From contig NZ_QCXY01000012.1 in the NCBI RefSeq assembly GCF_003347495.1, positions 124,001 through 188,000 on the forward strand: DNA of 64,000 bases. Direction: 5' to 3'. Both the position numbers and the translations under genes were made by a program. This DNA is from Pleomorphovibrio marinus. Its GTDB lineage: Bacteria > Bacteroidota > Bacteroidia > Cytophagales > Cyclobacteriaceae. Shown here piece after piece: positions 1 to 9,080 of the stretch. The stretch's first letter is position 1; the number at the start of each line of letters is the position of its first letter. Under the pieces are notes generated by a model, which saw only the letters and a program-made list of their open reading frames with translations, was not told the DNA's origin and ran no database searches.

Positions 1-138
1 AGAAATCTTGTCGTCATAACAGCAAAATCAACTAGTTAAATATAAAGGCTTACCATCAAGGTGAACCTTTCATTTAGGAAAATTTCAATACAGCCTTGTC
101 TCACTTTTGGAAAAAGACTCGTCCTGAAAGAAAAGCCA

Positions 139-1140
139 ATGTTTAACACCATGATCATGAAGAAATCAATATCGGTTATTATTCCTAATTTCAACGGGAG
201 GTCTCTCTTGGAGGAATACCTCCCTTATACTTTTAAGGCGTTGGTACATGCCGCTGTGAAATTTGAGGTTATTGTGGTAGATGATGCTTCAAAGGACGAC
301 TCTATCGCCTTTCTGGAGACAAATTACCCAAGTGTACGCATCCTTAAAAATCCTGTTAACAAAGGCTTTTCCTTTTCTTGTAACCGGGGCATGTACGGAG
401 CAAAACACGAATTGCTGTTTTTCCTGAATTCGGACGTGATGCTGAATGAGAATTATTTTGAGGGCTTATGGAAATACTTTGAAAGGGAGGACACTTTTGG
501 CGTGATGGGTAAGATACTGGAAATGAAGAGCGAGAAAATAGAGGTGGCCGCCAGATCCTTGAACCATATCGGGTTTAAGTTTAAGACCGACAAGCTCTTT
601 TATCAGAAAGGCAACGAAGATTATACCCCTACGGCATTCCTTTCTGGTGCAAATGCGCTAATTGATGCCGAAAAATTAAGGACACTTGGTGGCTTCGACG
701 AGATTTTCTCTCCCTACTATAGCGAGGACCTGGATTTGGGCCTTAGGGCGTGGCGGGTAGGATGGAAATGCTTCTATGACCATGAATCCACCTGCTACCA
801 CAGGGGCTCCTATACCACCAAAACGCAGTGTAAGAAAACACAGGTGAAACAAATTTATTTCAGGAATCGCTTTGTAGTGCACGCCATACATCTGGATGGG
901 CATTATTTAAAATTGTGGTTTGTACAGGTGTTGCTGTTTGAAGTCATCCCGAAACTTTTGATGGGCAAACATTGGTACCTCAACAGCTACATTTCATTTT
1001 TAAAGCAGTCGGAAGCCATAAAGAATTCCAAAAAAAGGCTAACTTACCTCATGAAAGAAAGGAACAGTAGCATTTCCCTTTTTGACCTCAAAAGAAGGGT
1101 GGACAAGGACCTTTCTCAGAAAAATTTGGTTTGGCTATAA
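139..1140 (+). CDS. Family 2 glycosyltransferase
   Basis: Transfers a sugar from a nucleotide-sugar donor onto a growing surface glycan, most likely at the inner face of the cytoplasmic membrane. The GT-A fold shows in the N-terminal VIIPNFNG strand, the VIVVDDASKDDS nucleotide-binding region, LNSDV as the DXD-like metal site, and SEDLDLGLRAWRVG, typical of rhamnosyltransferase-like GT2 enzymes. The open frame reaches back to a GTG at 61, but the added residues match nothing in the family. ATG 139, 151 or 157 is more credible, and 139 is chosen for the purine-rich stretch just before it. The ABC exporter follows 19 bases downstream and a second GT2 after that, so this is probably the first visible gene of a glycan assembly and export operon. 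Acceptor and donor are unknown. Confidence 0.88.
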   Translation: MFNTMIMKKSISVIIPNFNGRSLLEEYLPYTFKALVHAAVKFEVIVVDDASKDDSIAFLETNYPSVRILKNPVNKGFSFSCNRGMYGAKHELLFFLNSDVMLNENYFEGLWKYFEREDTFGVMGKILEMKSEKIEVAARSLNHIGFKFKTDKLFYQKGNEDYTPTAFLSGANALIDAEKLRTLGGFDEIFSPYYSEDLDLGLRAWRVGWKCFYDHESTCYHRGSYTTKTQCKKTQVKQIYFRNRFVVHAIHLDGHYLKLWFVQVLLFEVIPKLLMGKHWYLNSYISFLKQSEAIKNSKKRLTYLMKERNSSISLFDLKRRVDKDLSQKNLVWL

Positions 1141-1159
1141 GAAAAAGCGTTACAATTTC

Positions 1160-2977
1160 ATGCATACTTATTTCAGGCTGTTATCCTTTGCGAAGCCTAT
1201 AGAAAAATACGCCATCCCCTACGTACTGTTTACACTTTTGGCAGTACTATTCAATACGTTGAACCTGGCACTGTTGGCACCACTGTTAAATACCCTATTT
1301 AATGAAGGTGGAGGTGAGGTGGTGGCCCCGGAAAAAAGCCTGGACATCATGGGCCACTTCAATTATTACACCAACTACATGCACCAGGAGTTTGGCCCCT
1401 ATGAGGCGCTAAAAGTGGTATGCTTGGTAATAGTGCTTTCTGTGGTATTTAGTAACTTATTCCGGTACCTGTCACAAAGGGTCATGGAGAACCTGCGCAT
1501 CCACACCTTGCTCAATTTGCGGAAGAGGGTATTCGATAATGTAATGGATCTTCAGGTGGAATATTTCAACAACCAGCGAAAGGGAAATATCATCTCAAAA
1601 ATCTCCTCGGATGTCCAAGTAGTACAATTCAGCGTCACCAGTACTTTGCAAGTGTTGTTCAAGGAACCACTACAGCTAATGGCATATCTGTTTATCCTGT
1701 TTGCCATATCGTATAAACTCACCCTCTTTGCCATGTTGGTGATCCCTATCTCCGGTTTTGCCATATCCCGAATCGTAAAAAGACTAAGGGCACAGGCTTC
1801 GGAAGCGCAAGAAAGGTACGGAATGATGATCAGCTTGCTGGATGAAGCACTTTCAGGGATAAAAATCATAAAGGCATTCAACGCTACAGAAAGGGTAAAA
1901 GACAGATTCAATCAGGAAAACAAGGAGTATTCCGCACTGGGCCGCAAAATGGCCTATAGACAGCAGCTGGCCTCCCCTGTGTCAGAAACCCTTGGGGTAA
2001 TGATGGTGGCTCTGATTGTACTTTATGGGGGGTCACTGGTAATGCAAAACCAATCCGAACTATCAGCGGCAGAATTTATAACCTACATTGCCATATTTTC
2101 TCAAATCATGAGACCTGCCAAAGCCCTGACGGAATCCTTTAGTACAATACATTCAGGAATTGCCGCTGGAGACAGGGTACTTAAACTCATAGATGAGAAA
2201 CCCACCATTACTGACAATTCGGATTCAGTAGAATTAAAAAATTTCGAGGAAGGCATTACCTTCAAAAAGGTGCGCTTTACCTACGGTGATAAGGATGTTC
2301 TTAAAGACATCAGCTTCGTGGTTCCAAAAGGAAAAACGATTGCCTTGGTGGGTCCTTCAGGAGGAGGAAAATCCACCCTCATGGACCTCATACCAAGGTT
2401 TTTGGAGATAAACGAAGGGCGGCTTTTGTTTGATGGACACGACATTAAAAAAATACGAATGGATTCTTTAAGGTCTCATATAGGGATCGTTAACCAGGAA
2501 TCCATCCTTTTTAACGAAAGCATCCGGAACAACATCGCATTTGGCAACCCCGATGCCAGTATGGGGGATGTGGAAAAAGCCGCCAAGATCGCCAACGCCC
2601 ATGATTTTATCGTGAAAACCCCGAAGGGTTATGACACCAACATGGGGGACAGGGGCTTAAAGTTCTCCGGTGGCCAGAAACAACGTATCTGCATAGCGAG
2701 GGCCATATTAAAAAACCCGGCCATCCTGCTTCTCGACGAAGCCACCTCGGCCCTGGACACCGAGTCCGAAAAACTGGTGCAAGACGCCTTGAACCGACTG
2801 ATGAAAAACCGTACCACACTGGTCATCGCACACCGTCTAAGTACTATACAAAGTGCGGATTGGATCATAGTGTTGGATGACGGCAAGGTAGTAGAGGAAG
2901 GCACCCACCAAAGCCTGTTGCTCAACGAGGGGGTTTATAGAAAACTGGTAGAAATGCAGGAATTCACCACCGCATAG
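1160..2977 (+). CDS. MsbA-like ABC exporter, fused membrane and ATPase domains
   Basis: A half-size type IV ABC exporter (about 605 residues) that would act as a homodimer in the inner membrane, flipping lipid A or a lipid-linked glycan. The N-terminal half has several hydrophobic helices. The C-terminal ATPase domain has Walker A GPSGGGKST (about residue 398), signature FSGGQKQR, Walker B ILLLDEATSALD and the switch histidine in IAHRLST. The open frame extends to 1082, but that would overlap the preceding gene by 59 bases. ATG 1160 gives the usual short cytoplasmic leader before the first membrane helix. The next glycosyltransferase begins one base after the stop, so the products are probably coupled. 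Context favours a glycan or lipid-linked sugar as substrate, but multidrug export cannot be excluded from sequence. Confidence 0.9.
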   Translation: MHTYFRLLSFAKPIEKYAIPYVLFTLLAVLFNTLNLALLAPLLNTLFNEGGGEVVAPEKSLDIMGHFNYYTNYMHQEFGPYEALKVVCLVIVLSVVFSNLFRYLSQRVMENLRIHTLLNLRKRVFDNVMDLQVEYFNNQRKGNIISKISSDVQVVQFSVTSTLQVLFKEPLQLMAYLFILFAISYKLTLFAMLVIPISGFAISRIVKRLRAQASEAQERYGMMISLLDEALSGIKIIKAFNATERVKDRFNQENKEYSALGRKMAYRQQLASPVSETLGVMMVALIVLYGGSLVMQNQSELSAAEFITYIAIFSQIMRPAKALTESFSTIHSGIAAGDRVLKLIDEKPTITDNSDSVELKNFEEGITFKKVRFTYGDKDVLKDISFVVPKGKTIALVGPSGGGKSTLMDLIPRFLEINEGRLLFDGHDIKKIRMDSLRSHIGIVNQESILFNESIRNNIAFGNPDASMGDVEKAAKIANAHDFIVKTPKGYDTNMGDRGLKFSGGQKQRICIARAILKNPAILLLDEATSALDTESEKLVQDALNRLMKNRTTLVIAHRLSTIQSADWIIVLDDGKVVEEGTHQSLLLNEGVYRKLVEMQEFTTA

Positions 2978-2978
2978 C

Positions 2979-3923
2979 ATGAACACCCACAGTCCTCTCG
3001 TTTCCATAGCCTTATGCACTTATAATGGCCAAAACCACCTTACTGAGCAGTTGGATTCACTGGTCAACCAGACCTATACACAGGTGGAAATCATAGTGGT
3101 GGACGACCAGTCCAATGACAACACCGTGAAAATAGTGGAACAATACCAGAAAAAACATCCTCATATCCACTTGACGGTCAATCCAGAAAACTTAGGTTAC
3201 CAAAAAAATTTCGAAAAGGCATTCGCTTTATGCAAGGGGGAGTACATTTGCCCCTCAGACCAAGACGATATCTGGATGCCCAACAAGGTCGCCCTGATGG
3301 TGGAAGAAATAGGGGATCATCTGCTCATCTATCATGATTCAGCGTTTGTCTCAGCCAGGGGAGAACTTATAGGTCTGAAAATGTCCGACAAACTCAACAT
3401 GGTAGAGGGAAAGGACCCAACCCCATTTTTGTTCTTTAATTGCGTGTCTGGACACAGCATGATGTTTCACCGAAAACTCCTGACACACATCCTTCCACTG
3501 CCTCCATATGGGGTGTATGACCATTATATCTCCTTCATCGCGACTTCAACAGGAAAAATAAAATTCATCCCTAAAGCACTGGTCATGCACAGACAACACG
3601 AGGGAAATGCCACTGACATACTGGGAAGAAAAAAAGTAAAGAGCAAGATAAATGTAACCTTGGAAAGGATGCAAAGGGAAAACCATTGGTTAAAAATATG
3701 TGCGGACAAAAACCTACACGAGACAAGTAAATTGGCCGCCGAACTTTACGAAGCAGCAAGACAAAGAACAGATAATTTTATCAATATCAGGTTTGGGTAT
3801 TTGGTGTATAAGCATCAGGACCGTCTCATGTACATCCCAAAAAACAAAAGTTTCAAGACCATAAGTTTCGCCATAAGACAAATTTGGGGAGCCAAGGCCA
3901 AAGCCTTATGGAAGAGAAAGTAA
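2979..3923 (+). CDS. Family 2 glycosyltransferase
   Basis: A second GT-A glycosyltransferase (314 residues) in the same operon. The opening SIALCTYNGQNHLTEQLDSL and IIVVDDQSNDNT form the donor-binding half, and PSDQDDIW is the DXD-type metal site. The pattern is that of rhamnosyl- or alpha-glycosyltransferases in O-antigen and exopolysaccharide clusters. The ATG lies one base after the ABC exporter stop, which suggests translational coupling. No membrane segment is visible, so the protein is probably cytosolic or peripheral and works on a lipid-linked acceptor. Sugar specificity cannot be read from sequence. The gene converges on an oppositely oriented glycosyltransferase 19 bases after its stop, with no clear hairpin terminator between them. 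Confidence 0.9.
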   Translation: MNTHSPLVSIALCTYNGQNHLTEQLDSLVNQTYTQVEIIVVDDQSNDNTVKIVEQYQKKHPHIHLTVNPENLGYQKNFEKAFALCKGEYICPSDQDDIWMPNKVALMVEEIGDHLLIYHDSAFVSARGELIGLKMSDKLNMVEGKDPTPFLFFNCVSGHSMMFHRKLLTHILPLPPYGVYDHYISFIATSTGKIKFIPKALVMHRQHEGNATDILGRKKVKSKINVTLERMQRENHWLKICADKNLHETSKLAAELYEAARQRTDNFINIRFGYLVYKHQDRLMYIPKNKSFKTISFAIRQIWGAKAKALWKRK

Positions 3924-3942
3924 TAAGAAATCCAGCAACCTG

Positions 3943-4815
3943 CTAAGAAAAGTATGCTTTCCCTATACTCAAATACATCTTCATGTAAGTGAAAAAGTCC
4001 AGGGAGCGTAACTCACCCATGTGCAAGACACGTAAAGCTTTTTTCACAGAGAAATGGGGAAAAAGGATATTCAATACAAACCTGAACGTTTCCTTTTCAC
4101 AAATAGCCTTTTCTTTCTTACTGATGGCACTTAGGGAAACAGGCAAAACATGTCTCCACTTTCGATGGATAAGCAAGGCACTTTCCAGCCATTCCTTATT
4201 CAAGGAGCCTCCCGAAAAATGTTCCACCAAAATGCAGTAGGTCACCGCCACCTTGTACTTCCTGCCGATAGCGATAGAGATATCCATATCATAACCATGA
4301 AAACCCTTAAGCAGGTTTTCATCAAAGGGGATTTCTTCAATTATGCTTTTTTTTGTGGCCAAAAACAAGCCGTCCAAACAGGCCACTTGGGCAAGTTCCT
4401 CATTTTCCGAATTTTGATATTGATGTGCCGGGGCCAATCCTGATGCAGGAAAATGTTGGATAAAATTCATTTTAGCATACCTAAGGGCTAGCCCCTGCGC
4501 ACCCCAGCCAGAGAGCATTTTCGGTTTGTGTGTTGCTCCCGCCACCCCCACAAGGCCCAGTTCCGGGTCCTTGAAGTGATCCAGAAGTACTTTCCCCCAA
4601 CCTGCCGTATTAAACTGCACATCCTCATGTACAAAACAAACCTGTTCGTATTGAGATTTTCTAGCACCTTCATTATACACAGTGGTAATCCCCCTGGGGT
4701 TTCTGCGGTTGTCAATCGCCACTATCTCATAGGGTAGGCCAATGGTCTCCTGAATATTTGCTTTCACCCTGCTCAACTGCTCGGGGCTTACAGAACAAAT
4801 CACAATACTAATCAT
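3943..4815 (-). CDS. Glycosyltransferase-like protein, GT2 branch
   Basis: A diverged GT-A protein. It opens with MISIVICSVSPEQL and has YEIVAIDNRRNPRG where classical GT2 enzymes have a DD motif, followed by CFVHEDVQF, which resembles the DXD metal site. This matches the small glycosyltransferase-like group found in polysaccharide clusters of Bacteroidota and Proteobacteria. The open frame extends upstream to 4863, but those residues (with RQPTFIP) do not fit. ATG 4815 puts the first beta strand directly at the N-terminus. It is transcribed after the FkbM methyltransferase gene, 75 bases away, on the same strand. The two probably add or decorate sugars on the product of the opposite-strand cluster. 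Activity is inferred from fold only. Confidence 0.78.
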   Translation of the reverse strand: MISIVICSVSPEQLSRVKANIQETIGLPYEIVAIDNRRNPRGITTVYNEGARKSQYEQVCFVHEDVQFNTAGWGKVLLDHFKDPELGLVGVAGATHKPKMLSGWGAQGLALRYAKMNFIQHFPASGLAPAHQYQNSENEELAQVACLDGLFLATKKSIIEEIPFDENLLKGFHGYDMDISIAIGRKYKVAVTYCILVEHFSGGSLNKEWLESALLIHRKWRHVLPVSLSAISKKEKAICEKETFRFVLNILFPHFSVKKALRVLHMGELRSLDFFTYMKMYLSIGKAYFS

Positions 4816-4890
4816 GGGGATAAAGGTAGGTTGTCTGTTGATACTATTCCCAAACGCAAACAAAATGCTAAATGTCTCAAAAAAAATTAA

Positions 4891-5694
4891 CTATTTATAG
4901 CAAAAAACGGTAATGGCCATATCAAAACATTCACAAAACAGGGATTCATCCAGAAAGGGCCTACTCCTGAAACTGGATTCCTTGATATAATAGCGAAAGC
5001 CCTCTTCTTCAACCAAAGAAAGTAAGCGGTGCAAGGATTGAGGCTTCTTCAAATGGTTGTGGTACTCAAAAAACAGGTGCCTGACCTGGGAGAGTTTACC
5101 TCTACAAGACATCAACACCTCCTCCTCCGCACCCTCTATGTCCAATTTCAAAAAGTCCACATGGGAATCCAAAAAATCCACCAGCGGAACAGCTTCTACT
5201 TTTTGGATGGGCCTATCGATGTTGAAATACAGGTTATTGACCCTACCCCCCATCCCTCCATCGGAATGAAACAGCAATTCCTTCTTCTCTGTCCATAAGG
5301 CCTTTTGGTATAATTCAACATTTTTAAGCCCAAAGGTCCTGACATTTTCCTCCAAAATGTCAAAAACTGACTTTTCCGGCTCAAAGGCAATGATATGGTG
5401 ATCAGGATAGTGCTGGGAAAAATACAATACGCTAAGCCCCATGTTGGCACCCCCATCCAAAATCACTCCCCCTTTGTTCTGTTGGGGGCTGAACATGTAC
5501 ATTCCGTCCTGAAAAAGCCTCCTATGAGTATGGATAAAACTGGAAGCATGGTGAAACCTGAAGGGCTTATCAAAAACCTGTGCAACACCACCCTGGTCGG
5601 CTGGGAGGGAGTTGATCCTGTCCAATTCCCTAAGTATGAGGTTAGCAGCCTTATTGCGCTTCCCTTTTGAGGAAAAAATTTCGGAAAATTTCAT
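4891..5694 (-). CDS. FkbM family SAM-dependent methyltransferase
   Basis: An O-methyltransferase of the FkbM family (267 residues), a group that often methylates sugars of surface glycans or lipids. The SAM-binding motif I is visible as VILDGGANMGLSVLYFS near residues 80-96, followed by IIAFEPEKSVFDILEENV, where the acidic residue binds the SAM ribose, and VDFLKLDIEGAEEEVL further on, the family's characteristic KLDIEGAE box. No signal peptide or membrane segment is seen. Its neighbours are glycosyltransferases on both strands, consistent with methyl capping of a polysaccharide. The acceptor is unknown. ATG 5694 is kept because it gives a normal-length leader ahead of the SAM domain. The upstream 130 bases to the next gene are AT-rich and could hold the promoter. 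Confidence 0.88.
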   Translation of the reverse strand: MKFSEIFSSKGKRNKAANLILRELDRINSLPADQGGVAQVFDKPFRFHHASSFIHTHRRLFQDGMYMFSPQQNKGGVILDGGANMGLSVLYFSQHYPDHHIIAFEPEKSVFDILEENVRTFGLKNVELYQKALWTEKKELLFHSDGGMGGRVNNLYFNIDRPIQKVEAVPLVDFLDSHVDFLKLDIEGAEEEVLMSCRGKLSQVRHLFFEYHNHLKKPQSLHRLLSLVEEEGFRYYIKESSFRSRPFLDESLFCECFDMAITVFCYK

Positions 5695-5824
5695 TCTAAT
5701 CTATAATCAAAAGCTAAAATAAAAGGTTGATTTCACAATTTAAGAAACAAAATTAAAACCATCGGCTAAACCAAAAAAAGAATAATAATTCTTACTCCAC
5801 AAGCAAATAAGTAAAAACGAATAA

Positions 5825-7141
5825 TCAATTCACCAACCACCCCTGAATACCTGTATATGTGGAAATAAAAACCCGGCCTTGGTATTCACCAAGTACTCTT
5901 GCAGTGCCCTGTACCAGTTCACCAGACACTCTATAAGGCCAATCCCATTCCAATTGAATGCCATCCTCTGCCCCAAGCACCACTTCATCGAGGGGTTCGG
6001 GGTGCATATCCAGCAACCCCCCGAAAATAAACCCCTCACTTCTATCGGGAAGAACGACCCTCAGCCAATCCCCAGATTTTCCAAGCACCTTCAGCGGGGT
6101 GTGCCTCTCCAAACTGGCCAATCTGTCCCCCTGAAGGTTGGGAGAAGCGCGAAGGTTGGCTTTATCAACGCTTACCAAAGCGTGGGCCTCCAAAGTTTCG
6201 GCATCCTCCACCGGCCTATCAGGGGCTGGGTTAAACGGACTCAAAAAAGGGAGGGGGTCTACTGCGCCACGGCCAGAACGGTAAATTCCAAAGTGCAAAT
6301 GGGGAGGGGTGGTAATAGCGTTGCCAGTATTCCCCACGAACCCCAAGGTGTCTCCTTGGGCGATTCGTTGACCAAGTCGAACAGCCTGACTGTCCAAATG
6401 GGCATAGTACTGGGAGTGATTTAAGTCAGGGTCATAAAGCCACACCACCTTTCCGCCAAGCCGGTTGGTTCCCACTCTCCTTACCCTCCCGTCCGATGCG
6501 GCCAGGACGGGAGTTCCCCTAGGGGCAAAAACATCCACCCCTTCATGCCTTCTTCCCCCACCATCCCTGGGATCTCCCCAAAAACTGCCAATATTGGCAC
6601 TTGTTTTATCTGGAATGGGAAAAGCCAGCAAGCCCCGGGTCTCCACTTTAATCTGTACCACGCCACCTACCAACAGCTCCGGTTGTATGCGGAGCACCTG
6701 CTTTCCAGGTTGTTTGACGGCATAACTGACCCTTTGGGTACTGTCCGTTGAGACTAAGCGTTTGTAGCTATCCCCTTCCCAGGCAAACACATCCATAAAA
6801 TACGGTAGGTTTGGTGGAAGCGCCTCTCCGGAGACCAATATCTCCTCTCCTTCCCTGGCAAAGAAGTGCACAAATACAGCAGAGGGACGCTGAGGGTCAA
6901 AATAGAAGTGTTCCGAATGCGGCAAATCAACCTGCAAAGAGTCCCCATTGATTTCCCCCGCCTCCCTCCATGCCCTGACCATGCTGGAATTTTGGAGGGG
7001 GGAATCTTCCAAAGCATCCAAATAGGACTCATAAGGAGTGCGCTTTTTAAGCACTTTGTCCACCCTGAAGCCATTACAGGCATGAAGGAAAAAAGCACAT
7101 AGAAGGATTAGCCACACTCCGGAGAATGGAGGCAGCGCCAT
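5825..7141 (-). CDS. M23 family peptidase lipoprotein with SH3-like domain
   Basis: A probable envelope-anchored peptidoglycan endopeptidase, or a degenerate activator of one. The N-terminus is a lipoprotein signal with lipobox LHAC (Cys22). The central M23/LytM domain shows HEGVDVFAPRGTPV (metal ligands His and Asp) and the later HLHFGIY motif. The C-terminal part contains a bacterial SH3 segment (ANLRASPN to GFIFGGLL). Because both zinc-ligand motifs are present, catalytic activity is likely. The open frame continues to 7249, but that would overlap the DJ-1 gene upstream and bury the signal peptide, so ATG 7141 is chosen. The role would be cell-wall remodelling in the periplasm. The PfpI-like gene upstream, 31 bases away, may be co-transcribed. 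Confidence 0.88.
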   Translation of the reverse strand: MALPPFSGVWLILLCAFFLHACNGFRVDKVLKKRTPYESYLDALEDSPLQNSSMVRAWREAGEINGDSLQVDLPHSEHFYFDPQRPSAVFVHFFAREGEEILVSGEALPPNLPYFMDVFAWEGDSYKRLVSTDSTQRVSYAVKQPGKQVLRIQPELLVGGVVQIKVETRGLLAFPIPDKTSANIGSFWGDPRDGGGRRHEGVDVFAPRGTPVLAASDGRVRRVGTNRLGGKVVWLYDPDLNHSQYYAHLDSQAVRLGQRIAQGDTLGFVGNTGNAITTPPHLHFGIYRSGRGAVDPLPFLSPFNPAPDRPVEDAETLEAHALVSVDKANLRASPNLQGDRLASLERHTPLKVLGKSGDWLRVVLPDRSEGFIFGGLLDMHPEPLDEVVLGAEDGIQLEWDWPYRVSGELVQGTARVLGEYQGRVFISTYTGIQGWLVN

Positions 7142-7172
7142 CTTTTCGACCTGCAAAAAGGCAGGGGGATGA

Positions 7173-7736
7173 TTAGACAATTTTCTGTTTTTGGTGTATT
7201 CCTTCCTTGATTTCTTCAATGAGTTTCCGGTTAAATGCAGGTAAATCATCTGGGGTTCTGGACGTCACCAGCCCCTGCTCACACACGCAAGCCTCGTCTA
7301 CCCAGATCGCCCCTGCATTGATAAGGTCGGTCTTGATGGAATGAAAAGAGGTAAGCTCCCTCCCTTCAATGGTGTCAGTTTCGATCAACACCTGGGGGCC
7401 ATGACAAATGGCAGCCACTGGTTTGCCCTGTTTGAAAAAGTCGGTAATGAAATCTACCGACATCCTACACCTGCGCAGCCGGTCAGGGTTAATAGTCCCT
7501 CCGGGAATCACAACGGCATCATAGTCCGTCGCCCTTGCTTCCGACACATGCCTGTCCACAGAAAATGATGTCCCCCAGTTATTATCTTTCCAACTGGTCA
7601 CATGGTCCTTTTTTGGAGAAACGACATGCACCAGGGCTCCTTCATTTAGCAAGGCTTCCCTGGGGCTGGTCAATTCAACCTCTTCAAATCCATCCTCGGT
7701 GATGATGGCTACTTTTTTTTGAGATAACTTCTTCAT
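7173..7736 (-). CDS. DJ-1/PfpI family protein, type 1 glutamine amidotransferase-like
   Basis: A 187-residue cytosolic protein of the DJ-1/PfpI superfamily. The nucleophile-elbow motif AAICHGPQ carries Cys111-His112, and the glutamate that tunes the cysteine lies in EDGFEEVEL near residue 18. VVIPGGTINPDRLR is the oxyanion and oligomer region typical of the PfpI/YhbO subgroup. Family members have been reported as deglycases, glyoxalases, chaperones or intracellular peptidases, so the in vivo role is uncertain and probably concerns carbonyl or oxidative stress. Length is normal for the subgroup. It is read in the same direction as the M23 lipoprotein gene 31 bases downstream. No specific regulatory site was recognised in front of the gene. 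Confidence 0.85.
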   Translation of the reverse strand: MKKLSQKKVAIITEDGFEEVELTSPREALLNEGALVHVVSPKKDHVTSWKDNNWGTSFSVDRHVSEARATDYDAVVIPGGTINPDRLRRCRMSVDFITDFFKQGKPVAAICHGPQVLIETDTIEGRELTSFHSIKTDLINAGAIWVDEACVCEQGLVTSRTPDDLPAFNRKLIEEIKEGIHQKQKIV

Positions 7737-7889
7737 CTGAACAAGAGTTTATGACAAAATAGTTTAGCAATACCTGCATCAAAAAAAATGCAAAGTCTCA
7801 CAAAGCTTAAAATCATGTAAGAAAAAGGGAGATATTTACAAAAAAAAGACACAAAAAAGCCTTTCTCCCAGAAATGAAGAAAGGCCAAG

Positions 7890-7971
7890 TGCGCACGAGA
7901 AGATTCGAACTTCCACACCCGAAGGCACCACCCCCTCAAGATGGCGTGTCTACCAGTTTCACCACGTGCGC
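7890..7971 (-). tRNA. tRNA-Leu (anticodon GAG)
   Basis: A class II tRNA of 82 nt. The acceptor stem GCGCACG pairs with CGTGCGC followed by discriminator A. The anticodon stem CCATC/GGTGG encloses loop TTGAGGG, giving anticodon GAG (CUC and CUU codons). A long variable arm (GCC-TTCG-GGT) and T-loop TTCGAAT are present. CCA is not encoded. A promoter-like element lies just upstream on the same strand. Confidence 0.95.
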
Positions 7972-7987
7972 AGTGATTTTAGGTCTG

Positions 7988-8018
7988 CAAAAGTAGAAAG
8001 GATTTTAATGACCTGCAA
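7988..8018 (-). promoter_or_regulatory. Bacteroidota-type promoter for tRNA-Leu(GAG)
   Basis: On the minus strand TTG (8018-8016) is followed after 20 bases by TACTTTTG (7995-7988), matching the TTG-N19-TAnnTTTG consensus of the Bacteroidota primary sigma factor. Transcription would start near 7981, about 10 bases before the mature tRNA 5' end. Confidence 0.6.
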
Positions 8019-8033
8019 GCGGGAAATAAAAAA

Positions 8034-8498
8034 CTACAAGGCCACCTGCATCTTCACGTCACAGCGCCTGTACTTGCCTGGCTCTATGGGCACTTCACAA
8101 AACCCCATTTTCCGGTAAAGGTGAATGGCTGTACTGAGTATGGAATTGGTGTAGAGTACCACCCTATCGGCTCCTTGCTCCTTTGCCCACCCCAATGCCT
8201 CCATGCCCAGGTTAAACCCTATCTTCTTACCCCGAACATGCGGGAGCACCCCCATTTTTATAAGTTCGAAGGTATGGACGTTCACTTTCTTCACGGCAAC
8301 AGTCCCCACCACCTCGTCCTGCCATTTGGCAAACCAGACCTGTCCTCCTTTGGCAATGATGCTTTCATGAGGCTGCTCCAACTGCTCCTTGTCAAAAGGC
8401 TCCAGAAAAAAATAGTGCTCAATCCATTGCCGGTTTACCGACAGGAAATAAGGCGCCAATTCATGAGAATAGGGAAGGATGAGCGGAGTTGCGTCCAT
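8034..8498 (-). CDS. GNAT family N-acetyltransferase
   Basis: A small acetyltransferase of the GNAT fold (about 154 residues) that would transfer acetyl from acetyl-CoA to an amine. The acetyl-CoA pyrophosphate loop is visible in the central segment ELIKMGVLPHVRGKKIGFNLG (V-x-x-x-R-G-K-x-x-G), and the C-terminal strand GADRVVLYTNS with AIHLYRKMGF is typical of the family's last third. The frame opens at 8549, but the extra residues (RQIKGCPFFLF) look non-native. ATG 8498 starts at the expected first strand. The gene follows Ogt on the same strand with a short gap. Substrate is unknown, as is usual for single-domain GNAT proteins. Confidence 0.85.
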   Translation of the reverse strand: MDATPLILPYSHELAPYFLSVNRQWIEHYFFLEPFDKEQLEQPHESIIAKGGQVWFAKWQDEVVGTVAVKKVNVHTFELIKMGVLPHVRGKKIGFNLGMEALGWAKEQGADRVVLYTNSILSTAIHLYRKMGFCEVPIEPGKYRRCDVKMQVAL

Positions 8499-8545
8499 GG
8501 AACAAAAATAAGGAAAAAGGAAGAACGGACAACCCTTGATTTGTC

Positions 8546-9031
8546 TCAAAAACCCAGGCTGTACTGCCTTCCAGGCTGATCCCTAGCCTCCATCTGTAGG
8601 AGCTTAAGCTTGCGCCACAGCCCGCCCGCGTAGCCGGTGAGTTCTCCGGTATTGGCAATTACCCGGTGACAGGGGATCACCATCAGCAAGGGGTTTGCTC
8701 CATTGGCAGCTCCTACAGCCCGTACTGCCTCTGGCTTTCGGAGGGAACAGGCCACTTTTTGGTAGGACACCGTTTGCCCATAAGGCACCTTGTTCACTTC
8801 CAGCCAAACCTGTCGCTGAAAAGTCGTTCCCCCCAGGCCCACAGGAATGTCAAAGACCTTAAGTGCACCACGGAAGTAGGCCTGCAGTTGGGATTTCACG
8901 TCCAAAAGCAGAAGGTCGTGGTTACCCGGGTCTTCCGCGTCTTCGGTGAACTGCACAGACAAAAGGTACCCATCAAGGGCACGCAGGCGTACATTGCCAA
9001 GGGGCGAATTCATGACCATCGTATCCTCCAT
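8546..9031 (-). CDS. ogt: Methylated-DNA--protein-cysteine methyltransferase
   Basis: Suicidal repair protein that moves the alkyl group from O6-methylguanine (or O4-methylthymine) in DNA onto its own cysteine. The active-site motif IPCHRV carries the acceptor Cys121. The helix-turn-helix preceding it (VPYGQTVSYQKVA, then AVRAVGAANGANP) contains the arginine finger region. The 161-residue length fits the Ogt type without an Ada regulatory domain. ATG 9031 is used, but ATG 9019 is preceded by GGAGG at good spacing and is a real alternative. The neighbourhood (S24 repressor, DNA polymerase IV) also concerns DNA damage, but no shared operator is visible directly before this gene. Confidence 0.93.
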   Translation of the reverse strand: MEDTMVMNSPLGNVRLRALDGYLLSVQFTEDAEDPGNHDLLLLDVKSQLQAYFRGALKVFDIPVGLGGTTFQRQVWLEVNKVPYGQTVSYQKVACSLRKPEAVRAVGAANGANPLLMVIPCHRVIANTGELTGYAGGLWRKLKLLQMEARDQPGRQYSLGF

Positions 9032-9080
9032 ATCCTCATAACGCTAAAATTAACTCAAAGTTCAAACAACTGCTTCCCGC

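Noticed and set aside
61-138. N-terminal extension of the first glycosyltransferase from a GTG
   Set aside because: The added residues precede the conserved first strand and have no family match. A later ATG fits better.
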